From: Acidobacteriota bacterium
Lineage (GTDB): Bacteria; Acidobacteriota; Terriglobia; Acidiferrales; UBA7541
Length of the DNA stretch: 64,000 nucleotides
Direction: 5' to 3'
Assembly (NCBI GenBank): GCA_003224085.1
Contig: QHYK01000040.1
Span: forward strand, 62,001 to 126,000
The notes below the pieces were generated by a model. The model saw nothing but the letters and a program-made list of their open reading frames with translations, had not been told where the DNA came from and did no database searches. The position numbers and the translations under genes were made by a program. This document shows positions 34,026-41,126 of the stretch, one piece after another; position 1 is the stretch's first letter, and the number at the start of each line of letters is the position of its first letter.

Positions 34026-35825
34026 TCAATTCGGCAGGTCGCCCGCCCGAATGAGAATGGACCCATCCAGTTCTGTGTCACCGGCAAGATATCTACGCCG
34101 CACCTCTTGCTCGATGGGCTGGCGGTTCGCTCGGAAAACTTCGAGTCTGTCTTTGCCATCTCCATGAAAGTGATTGTCCAGAGCTTCCCCGGTGATAAGG
34201 CACCGCACCACCGCTTCGCCATCTTGCCCGTAGAAAAGGACCATGTCTCGCCCGAGAACCAAACTCTCCATGGGCGCGGGAAATGTCACGTCGTGGCGCT
34301 CCAGGCGCCATTCCACGCGGCGGACGAGGAAGGTTGTGAACGGATGGATGTCCATCTCGATGCTGGCGCGGTCCAGCGCGTTCAGATAAGCCTTGCGATC
34401 CACAACGCGAATCACGGTCCAAGGAAAGCCGCCCGAAGCCAGCATGACATTCATCAGAAAGCGCGCCATGCGGCCGTTCCCGTCGGGGTACGGGTGAACA
34501 TAACCGAAAAGCCAGTGTCCCAACACTGCGCGCACCGAAGGCTCGGGCTCCTTCTCCAGAACGTCGAAGAACTCAGGCATGGCATCCCGCACCGCCTCCC
34601 ACCGCGGCGGAACGTAGCGCGACCCGCGCAGAAACACGGGTACGTTCCTGTATCCGGCCAATGCTCCCGGTTCCAGCAAGCCGGCGGAAACACAGGGCTG
34701 GAACAGTTCGCGATACCAGTCGTTGTGCGCAGCGCGCGCAAGCGTGGCCGGGTTCTCACCGGCGATCACTTTCTCTACTTCTTTTTTCACGCGCTGAAAT
34801 GCTTGCCAGTATCCCCGCGCCGCTAGGGCGTCGCGATTTCTGCGATCACCGGGGTCATTCTGCGGGTCCCAACCGCCCTGCCGCACTCTCTCAACCAGGG
34901 CGGGCGTGACGGAGTAGCCTTCGATGGACAACGAGTGGTAGGCGTCGGTGCGATAAATTTCGTCGACGAAGCGAAGATACGCTTCCTTGTCTGTCGGAAG
35001 TCCCGGCGCTTTCGGGAACGCCGCCAGGACCTTTCCGCGCATCGATTCCCAAAGCATCTCGACGCGGCTCACGATTGGAGCAGTGGGACGGCTCGGCTTG
35101 TGGAATATCTGTCCGGCTTCAAAGGGACTGCTCTCTCGCACATCGTATCCGGCGCCCTTCATCGCGCGGAGAATCTCCTCCGCGAGTTCGCCGCGTCCGG
35201 TTTGGCGGAAGGCTTTGGCGAGATAACCGGCTTTCGCGGAATGCCCCCCGTTCAGGAGAAGCCGAAGCAGGTCGGAGGCGTCACCGAGGCTTGCCATCAC
35301 GACTTGCGCCTCAAGAGGATACATCTGAAAAAATGATTCCGGCACGCGTACCAACGCCGCCGCGGGCGTAAACAGGCGCAATCCCTCCCTCACCGTGAGA
35401 ACCCCGGGCTGGGGCATCTCCGCAACTTTCAGGTCGTAAAGGGTTGTGCCGAACAGAAGCTGGATATCGTTGTTCGTTGCTTTCGGACTGTGCACAACCA
35501 GTTGATCCGGGATCACCGTTCTCTCGCCATGCAAGAAGAGCGATTGCTCGGGCGACAGATGCCATTGATCGCCAAAGCGCTCATCGCAGTAGCGCGCGCA
35601 GAATTCCCAGAACGAGGCATGCCAAGGCGTGCTCTCGCCAGCCTGTGCGTCAGGGCTTGAAGAAATCAGCCAGCCCTTCATGACTTCTTGCAGGAAGCCG
35701 TTCTCTACCAGGCGCTCGCGATGGACTCGGCTCAGGTCCTCGGAACGGAACACCCGCCGGTTGCCCTGCTGAAGCGCCTTGAGTTCGTCCAGGGATTCAG
35801 CCAGTTTTTCGTTTGGCGTAGGCAT
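34026..35825 (-). CDS. Fic-domain protein (class II, self-inhibited) with N-terminal DNA-binding-like domain
   Basis: A 599-residue protein. The Fic active site HPYPDGNGR is at 444-452, with catalytic His444 and the phosphate-binding GNGR loop. The inhibitory-helix motif S298-LSIE-G303 fits (S/T)xxxE(G/N), with Glu302 blocking ATP as in class II Fic enzymes. Fic proteins transfer AMP (AMPylation) or related groups to Ser/Thr/Tyr of target proteins. Residues 20-60 (RRVFRSEDLSRVHRERLVEN, then GFLQEVMKGWLI) resemble the winged-helix of AbiEi-type antitoxins, followed by about 200 residues of unassigned domain. A strong AGGAGG ribosome site precedes ATG 35825. Its promoter lies inside a 24-bp repeat array (35864-36007), so autoregulation by the N-terminal domain is plausible. 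Confidence 0.9.
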   Translation of the reverse strand: MPTPNEKLAESLDELKALQQGNRRVFRSEDLSRVHRERLVENGFLQEVMKGWLISSSPDAQAGESTPWHASFWEFCARYCDERFGDQWHLSPEQSLFLHGERTVIPDQLVVHSPKATNNDIQLLFGTTLYDLKVAEMPQPGVLTVREGLRLFTPAAALVRVPESFFQMYPLEAQVVMASLGDASDLLRLLLNGGHSAKAGYLAKAFRQTGRGELAEEILRAMKGAGYDVRESSPFEAGQIFHKPSRPTAPIVSRVEMLWESMRGKVLAAFPKAPGLPTDKEAYLRFVDEIYRTDAYHSLSIEGYSVTPALVERVRQGGWDPQNDPGDRRNRDALAARGYWQAFQRVKKEVEKVIAGENPATLARAAHNDWYRELFQPCVSAGLLEPGALAGYRNVPVFLRGSRYVPPRWEAVRDAMPEFFDVLEKEPEPSVRAVLGHWLFGYVHPYPDGNGRMARFLMNVMLASGGFPWTVIRVVDRKAYLNALDRASIEMDIHPFTTFLVRRVEWRLERHDVTFPAPMESLVLGRDMVLFYGQDGEAVVRCLITGEALDNHFHGDGKDRLEVFRANRQPIEQEVRRRYLAGDTELDGSILIRAGDLPN

Positions 35826-35863
35826 GGCGCCTCCTATCCCGGAGCAGAGGATTACAAATTTAT

Positions 35864-36007
35864 TTACAAATCTATTCTGGTGAGGAAATACAAGTATATG
35901 ATGCTGTTCGGATACAAGTCAATAGTGCTGTGTAAATACAAGTATATTGTGGCGCATTTATACAAGTAAATTGTGCCGCATAAACGCAAGTATATAATGC
36001 AGGTACA
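35864..36007. promoter_or_regulatory. Array of six phased 24-bp repeats containing the fic promoter
   Basis: Six units of exactly 24 bases begin at 35864, 35888, 35912, 35936, 35960 and 35984. Units 2-5 each start ATACAAGT, unit 6 ACGCAAGT, and the most diverged unit 1 TTACAAAT. The next eight bases are mostly near ATATTGTG (units 2-6), and the last eight vary. The core ATAC-AA-GTAT is itself palindromic. On the minus strand, TTGACT (35917-35922) and TATACT (35893-35898) with an 18-base spacer make a good promoter for fic inside the array. No spacers of CRISPR type are present. Confidence 0.85.
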
Positions 36008-36509
36008 TGCTAAAGTATTTTTTTTCTATCAGTTGGTGGCGACGATTCCGGGCTTCATGCAAACCGATTATTCGAGATGGCACTCTGGGGTTCAGTGAGT
36101 TGGGCGTCTTCTTTTCTAATCTCTCCCGCGACTCAACCCTTGCCTCTACAAAAATTGGCCATTGTGTAAAAACTGACTCGGGTCGCACCACTCTTATTCC
36201 TGCCTCTTTAGTTCCAGCTGTTTTTTTTACAATCTGTCGAGCCAAGGCGACTTCAAGAACCATGGAGCGGTGTTGTGCGGAGGGACTCGAAATGGCGCGG
36301 AGCGCCAATGCCATGTCGCGGGCGTCCTCCAAGGATCCAGAAGTTGGCAGGAGGCCGGGATTGTAGGCGCTTACAAAGTGTTGAGTTTTTTTTGGTGCCG
36401 GGGGTGCCAGGGATCCCGCGAGGAGCGCCTTTCGGGCTTTTCAGAAGGCCTGGATCTGCAAGCCCTTGCAAAGCGGAAGGTCCCGCTTCGCTCCGCCAGG
36501 AGAAATTCC
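36008..36509. other. Low-GC spacer without supported gene
   Basis: Between the repeat array and the lacI-type promoter. GC is visibly lower than average in 36008-36260 and runs of T occur (eight-base run near 36220 and again near 36390). A 124-codon minus-strand frame (35958-36332) overlaps the array and has no recognisable family; I do not call it. The patch looks foreign or eroded. Confidence 0.5.
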
Positions 36510-36539
36510 TTGCTCGTTTTGTTCTTGTAAGCCTAAAGT
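36510..36539 (+). promoter_or_regulatory. Candidate promoter of the LacI-family gene
   Basis: TTGCTC at 36510-36515, an 18-base spacer, and TAAAGT at 36534-36539. The same -10 word TAAAGT occurs at 41088-41093 ahead of the VWFA operon. The LacI-type operator begins 11 bases downstream. Confidence 0.45.
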
Positions 36540-36549
36540 AAATGCGGAT

Positions 36550-36563
36550 CGGAATCGTTTACG
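36550..36563. promoter_or_regulatory. LacI-type operator upstream of the LacI-family gene
   Basis: CGGAATCGTTTACG. It differs at one base from the reverse complement of the site at 47817-47830 and at three from that at 41098-41111. It has the central CG of LacI-family operators. Its place 11 bases after the -10 and 105 bases before the ATG fits autorepression. Confidence 0.7.
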
Positions 36564-36667
36564 GAGCCCTTGCAGGCAACCACAGGCTCACTCGGTAAAA
36601 CGTGGATGCAGGTTCGGTGTGGGTAAGCCCGCACCTTTGGCCCCTAAGTTGATTCCTCAGCGAAACG

Positions 36668-37786
36668 ATGAGCACCAGCCGCCGTGTCACACTTTTCGAC
36701 ATAGCCGACGCCCTCGGGATATCTACCGGCACGGTGCACCGGGCGTTGCACGACCATCCCGGCGTAAACCCCATGACCCGGATGCGTGTTCTGCAAGTGT
36801 CGAAGAACATGGGTTATCGCCCTAACGTAGCGGCCCGCCTCCTTTCGCAAAACAAGCAGTTCCGGGTTTCCGTCAACACCCTGAAGGGAACCACCTCGTT
36901 CTGGGACGAAGTCCGCGGGGGAATTCTAGAAGAAGCCCAGGCCCGCGGAACGCACGAGGCGGACATTGAATTCCGCACCTTCCCAGGTCTGGGGGAAGGC
37001 GAGGAAGAAGCCTTTGAGGCCACAATTGCTGCGGAGTCGGATGGAATTATCCTGTTCCCCAGTCGTCCGGGGAGCATGCGCACCTGGATGCGGCGGGCAT
37101 CGCGATCAAAAATTCCCATCGTTTGCGTCTCGACTGACGCGCCGCACTCCAATCGGCTCGCCGCTGTTTCCGTGGACACGATGGCGAGCGGCTCTCTAGC
37201 AGCTGACCTGATGGGAAGATTCCTGAATCGCAGGGGCAAAGTCGCGGTTACTCTGAGCGTGTTGGCGATTTCCGAGCACGCGGAAAAGTTGACTGCTTTT
37301 GAGAAGACTGTGCGGACCTTGCATCCCGAGATAACTCTTCTTGATCCGATCGAGGATCATGACGTCGAATCAGAGGCCTACGACAAGTGCCGGGAGCTAT
37401 TTGCCGCACATCCCGACTTGGCGGGAATCTATGTGACCACCGAGGCCTCGATGCCCGTTATTCAGGCTGCCAAGGACGCTCAGCTCCTGGAGCGTCTTAC
37501 CATCATCGCTACAGATCTGTTTCCCGCGCTCATCGAACAAATTCGCGCCGGCAAAGTGAGCGCCACGATCTACCAGCGTCCCCGCACCCAGGGCAGGCTG
37601 GCGTTTCGAGTTCTGCAAGAATTCCTGGTCAATGGCCGGTATCCCGCCTTGCCTGTCAAACTTGCTCCGCACTTGGTCATGGCCGGCAATCTTGATTTCT
37701 TTCTTGAGAAGCAGGCTTCCGACAGCTCAAACGTGAGCGCCGCAAGCGACTTGCCTTCCGACCTTACCTACAACAACGACGACTAA
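36668..37786 (+). CDS. LacI-family transcriptional regulator
   Basis: A 372-residue repressor. Helix-turn-helix at 7-30 (VTLFDIADALGISTGTVHRA), hinge helix near 52-62 (YRPNVAARLLSQN) carrying the minor-groove Leu typical of the family, and a periplasmic-binding-like effector domain from about 64 to 345 (FWDEVRGGILEEAQARG, DGIILFPSRPGSM, GIYVTTEASMPVIQAAKDAQ and GKVSATIYQRPRTQG). It is slightly longer than LacI. Effectors in this family are mostly sugars. It heads a block of CRTAC1/TPR/receptor genes, and three matching palindromes in the block (36550, 41098, 47817) are its likely targets. Confidence 0.93.
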   Translation: MSTSRRVTLFDIADALGISTGTVHRALHDHPGVNPMTRMRVLQVSKNMGYRPNVAARLLSQNKQFRVSVNTLKGTTSFWDEVRGGILEEAQARGTHEADIEFRTFPGLGEGEEEAFEATIAAESDGIILFPSRPGSMRTWMRRASRSKIPIVCVSTDAPHSNRLAAVSVDTMASGSLAADLMGRFLNRRGKVAVTLSVLAISEHAEKLTAFEKTVRTLHPEITLLDPIEDHDVESEAYDKCRELFAAHPDLAGIYVTTEASMPVIQAAKDAQLLERLTIIATDLFPALIEQIRAGKVSATIYQRPRTQGRLAFRVLQEFLVNGRYPALPVKLAPHLVMAGNLDFFLEKQASDSSNVSAASDLPSDLTYNNDD

Positions 37787-37883
37787 AGCGCTTTTCCTGC
37801 GCCATGCATCTCCTGTTCCAAGATTCTCGTGGCGAAATAACTCGCGGCTAGTCGGCGATCTGGCGGTGGAGTGTCGGGAAACG

Positions 37884-39557
37884 TTACGGCTCCACAATAC
37901 GATGGAACCGATTCGCGGACAGATCTCTCAGCACTTGGCGTGTGCCGCTCGGCCAGCGCACTTCGAGCTGCTTTACCGTCTTGCATGGGCCCAGACCGAA
38001 GTGCGGGCGCGGGTCGCGAGAAGCTCCGTAGCCCGCACTGGTCGAAACAATATCGTACTGGCTGTTGCCGTCCTCGGTCGTTACCTTCAGTTGGGCTCCG
38101 ATTCCCATGCGGTTGGTCTTGGTGCCTGTCAATTGAAAGGCCACCCAGTTATTGGGGTTCGACGTCACATTGCGGAGAATCCTTGCTTTTCCATTCAAAA
38201 CGGTAACCACGACGTCCATCTGGCCATCGTTGAAAAGATCACCAATCACTGCGCCGCGATACGGTTCGGCGACCTGCGCGTCGGGACCTGCTTGCGCGGT
38301 CACATCGGCAAAGGTCATCTTGCCCAGATTGCGGAAGATTGAGTTGGGCTCGGCGTAGGTGCGGTTGGAAAACTCAGCGACGTTGTCAAGCACGTTGCCG
38401 CGAGCTACGAACAGGTCTTTCAGGCCATCGTTATCAAAATCAGCCACACCGTTGGACCAGCCGGACATTTCTAAGGTAGGCCGTGCCAGCCCACTGCGGC
38501 CTGTGACATCAATAAAGATGCCCTTGCCACGATTACGAAAGAGGGGAAAGGTTTCCAGTTCCGTGGCGGTGTGCCAAATGTCAGGCAGGCCGTCATTGTC
38601 CAGATCGCGGAACTCGGCTCCCATCCCTGAGACGGCCTTGCCGTTTTCGGAATAAGCTACACCGACATCCATCGCCACCTCTTCAAAAGTTTTTCCCTTG
38701 AGGTTGTGGAAGAGCGCGTTCGGCATGTTGTCGTTGGCCACGAAAATGTCAACGAAGCCGTCGCCGTCGTAATCATTGAAACCGACTCCCATTCCCTTGC
38801 CAAATTTCTTGGAGATGCCGGTCTCGTCGGAAACGTCGGTGAAGGCGCCATCCCCGTTATTGCGATACAACGTGGACGGGAGTGGCTCGTAAAACTTAGG
38901 GTGGCAGTAGGCGCGCAAGCGACCCCCGCTTAGACATACGGGGTCCTTGTTGACTTCCCAGCGGCAGTAGTTCGAGACGAACAGATCCAGCTTGCCATCG
39001 TTGTTGTAGTCCAACCAGCCGGCAGCCGCGCTCCACATCTTCTGGCCTTTGAAAGTCGGTGAGCCAACCCCAGCTTTGTCCGTCACATCGGTGAAAGTGC
39101 CGTCGCCATTATTTCGATACAGATGATTCTTCGTCACGCTGGCTACATAAATGTCCTGCCAGCCGTCGTTGTCGAAATCGCCGATGGCGACTCCCATGTC
39201 GTAGCCATCGCCGGCAAGTCCGGCCTTCTCCGTGACGTCGGTGAATGTTCCGTCATGGTCGTTGTGGAACAAGCGATTGTAGTACTTCGGGGATTCTTTC
39301 TTTAGGGAAGGAATTGCCGCCCCGTTAATGAAGAAGATGTCCAGGTATCCATCGTTGTCGTAATCGATTAGACCAACGCCCGAGATCATCGTTTCCGGCT
39401 GGTTCTTGTTTGGAGTTGGACTGCTGTCGGCTACAAAATCCACGCCCGACCGGCTGGTGATGTCTTCAAAACGGATGCTACCGCCGCGGTCCGTTTGAAC
39501 CGCCATCGTTACTACGAGCGCAGAAATCACCGCCAGGGCAAGGGAGAACCGAAACAT
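37884..39557 (-). CDS. CRTAC1-family protein (FG-GAP repeats plus ASPIC/UnbV domain)
   Basis: A 557-residue exported protein with an N-terminal hydrophobic signal (FSLALAVISALVVTMAV). It then has about seven FG-GAP/VCBS repeats with calcium-binding loops of the form D-x-D-N-D-G (DYDNDGYLDIFFINGA, DFDNDGWQDIYVASV, DYDGDGFVDIFVAND, DLDNDGLPDIWHT, DFDNDGLKDLFVARG). The C-terminus is an ASPIC/UnbV domain (FGLGPCKTVKQLEVRWPSGT). The fold is a beta-propeller like integrin alpha subunits, located outside the cell or in the outer membrane. The TPR gene at 39612 is 54 bases upstream on the same strand and presumably co-transcribed. Molecular role unknown. Confidence 0.9.
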   Translation of the reverse strand: MFRFSLALAVISALVVTMAVQTDRGGSIRFEDITSRSGVDFVADSSPTPNKNQPETMISGVGLIDYDNDGYLDIFFINGAAIPSLKKESPKYYNRLFHNDHDGTFTDVTEKAGLAGDGYDMGVAIGDFDNDGWQDIYVASVTKNHLYRNNGDGTFTDVTDKAGVGSPTFKGQKMWSAAAGWLDYNNDGKLDLFVSNYCRWEVNKDPVCLSGGRLRAYCHPKFYEPLPSTLYRNNGDGAFTDVSDETGISKKFGKGMGVGFNDYDGDGFVDIFVANDNMPNALFHNLKGKTFEEVAMDVGVAYSENGKAVSGMGAEFRDLDNDGLPDIWHTATELETFPLFRNRGKGIFIDVTGRSGLARPTLEMSGWSNGVADFDNDGLKDLFVARGNVLDNVAEFSNRTYAEPNSIFRNLGKMTFADVTAQAGPDAQVAEPYRGAVIGDLFNDGQMDVVVTVLNGKARILRNVTSNPNNWVAFQLTGTKTNRMGIGAQLKVTTEDGNSQYDIVSTSAGYGASRDPRPHFGLGPCKTVKQLEVRWPSGTRQVLRDLSANRFHRIVEP

Positions 39558-39611
39558 TGCTGGAATTCAGTCTAGCACAGCAAGACTACCATCGAGCCCG
39601 TCTGCTCTCGA

Positions 39612-40877
39612 CTATCGATCCGCCGCGTCCACCAACGCTTTCAGGCGTTCGAACTCTGCTCGCTCATGCGCAGCCTCGTGGTTCCGTCCTGCCTCGGACA
39701 ATGCTTGGGAAAACGCGAAGTGGGCGTCGGGGCTACCAGGCGCAAGCTTAACTGCCGTGCGCAGCTCGTCGAGAGCACGATCATTTTTTCCGACGGCCAG
39801 CCATAGCCTGCCGCATGCTACATGCGCCACAAAGTTCCCCGGCGCCAGCGCGACCGCCTCTCTGGCATACTTCAGGCCCTGTTCGTATTCGGCGGTGCGC
39901 AGGAATTCCAGAGCGAGCTGGATCCGCGCCGCGTAGTGAGAGGGAGAGATTTCGATTTCCCGGCGGAATTCGTCAATGGCGAGCGGGGGGTGCTCCTTAA
40001 GGAGAAACACACCGTACAGGTAGTGCACGCCCGGTTCGGAGGGGTAGAGGGCCAGCAATTGTTTGAACTCTGTTTCGGCGGCCACGCGGTCCTGCAAGGC
40101 GATCAACGCCTGAGCGCGGCCCGCTTGGCGAACAAGTGGTATTTGTGCTGCCGTGAGGCTGGGAGGGAGTTTCGGGATACGCAGCCCGGCGATTCCAAAA
40201 GCGTCAAGCAGTTGGAGATCCGCGAACACCGCATCTTTGGGAGCTTCTGAGTGCTCGGCGGCGATCTCGTTGGCGGCTAAGGTCAAGCGCTGGAGCGCGA
40301 CTTCGGGCTTGCCCAGCAGAGCGTTCAAGACGCCATCGTGAAATAACACAGCCGTGTTGAAAGCTTGGTCGGTCCCTAAACCTAGCTCTCTGCCTCGTTC
40401 TAGCGCTCGAAGTGCTTTAACGTAATGCTTTAATTGAAATTCGCTTAGGCCGAGCATGCCGAACCCGGGACCCGGCTGCCTCCGTTCGACCGTGACGAAG
40501 TGCGCGAAGGCATCGCGGGCCTCCGCAAAACGTCGGGCATCGAAAAAGAGCGTTCCGAGATGCCACCAGCCCTCCGACCATTTAGGCTGGAGCGTGGTAG
40601 CACGCCTATACAGCTGGATGGCCTCCGGGACACGGTCGGCATCCATTGCCGCCCGGGCGCGCTCCGCCAGCTTCTCAAACGACTCAGGATTCGCATTTCC
40701 CTCTGCCCGCTGGTTATCGGTTGTTCCGGGGAGGCCGGGAAGATAAGCGAGGCGTTCCCCTCGCTCCGCGGTCAAGTGTGGTAATGCGGCATTTAAAGGA
40801 AGCGGCATCCCGCGCGTCGCGGGCCCGTAAAACGCAAAGATGAGAACGAAGACTACTCTTTGATTCGCGATCTTCAT
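39612..40877 (-). CDS. Exported TPR protein
   Basis: A 421-residue protein with a signal peptide (VVFVLIFAFYGPATRG) and TPR units from about residue 65: FEKLAERARAAMDADRVPEA, WSEGWWHLGTLFFDARRFAE, GPGFGMLGLSEFQLKHYVKA, GVHYLYGVFLLKEHPPLAID, and FVAHVACGRLWLAVGKNDRA. It is a paralogue of the TPR protein at 46470 (shared GWW-LG, PG-G-LGL-EF and YLYG/YFYG words in the same order). Divergent from the VWFA operon across a 249-base gap that contains a LacI-type operator. First gene of a two-gene unit with the CRTAC1 protein. Confidence 0.88.
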   Translation of the reverse strand: MKIANQRVVFVLIFAFYGPATRGMPLPLNAALPHLTAERGERLAYLPGLPGTTDNQRAEGNANPESFEKLAERARAAMDADRVPEAIQLYRRATTLQPKWSEGWWHLGTLFFDARRFAEARDAFAHFVTVERRQPGPGFGMLGLSEFQLKHYVKALRALERGRELGLGTDQAFNTAVLFHDGVLNALLGKPEVALQRLTLAANEIAAEHSEAPKDAVFADLQLLDAFGIAGLRIPKLPPSLTAAQIPLVRQAGRAQALIALQDRVAAETEFKQLLALYPSEPGVHYLYGVFLLKEHPPLAIDEFRREIEISPSHYAARIQLALEFLRTAEYEQGLKYAREAVALAPGNFVAHVACGRLWLAVGKNDRALDELRTAVKLAPGSPDAHFAFSQALSEAGRNHEAAHERAEFERLKALVDAADR

Positions 40878-41079
40878 TTTCGCAGACTGTCCGGCCTTCG
40901 TTGGGCCTTTACCCGGAACAGGACCTCTGTTCTAACATCCAACAATCGGCGAGCTACTTCAAGACGGCTCTGAAGAGACTGACAAAGAGCAACTATTTGC
41001 CTGGAAGCAACTCAACTGGAGAACTGGTGGGGGAAGAAATCCCTGGAAAAGTTGGAAAATCGTTCTTGCGGGTATTACA

Positions 41080-41091
41080 TTTAGCGCTAAA
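41080..41091. promoter_or_regulatory. Perfect 12-bp palindrome TTTAGCGCTAAA
   Basis: A perfect palindrome with AGCGCT core, a shape also used by LacI-family repressors. It overlaps the candidate -10 (TAAAGT, 41088-41093) of the VWFA operon and lies 7 bases before the second operator at 41098. It might be a secondary site. Confidence 0.45.
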
Positions 41092-41097
41092 GTAGTC

Positions 41098-41111
41098 CGT
41101 AAACGTTCACG
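41098..41111. promoter_or_regulatory. LacI-type operator upstream of the VWFA/CRTAC1/TPR operon
   Basis: CGTAAACGTTCACG, palindromic except for one base pair, with central CG. It is 5 bases downstream of the TAAAGT -10 candidate and 16 bases before the ATG at 41127. It could also affect the divergent TPR/CRTAC1 unit starting at 40877. Confidence 0.65.
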
Positions 41112-41126
41112 CGGGAGGTCCAAGCC

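Noticed and set aside
35864-36007. Possible CRISPR array
   Set aside because: The repeats are only 24 bases per period with no unique 30-40 base spacers, and no cas gene is present.
35958-36332. 124-codon minus-strand frame next to the repeat array
   Set aside because: It overlaps two and a half units of the array, has no recognisable family and no good ribosome site; possible but not supported.
37784-37795. AAAGCGCTTT palindrome after the LacI gene as another operator
   Set aside because: It lies just past the stop codon between convergent genes and lacks the CGTAA arms; at most part of a weak terminator.
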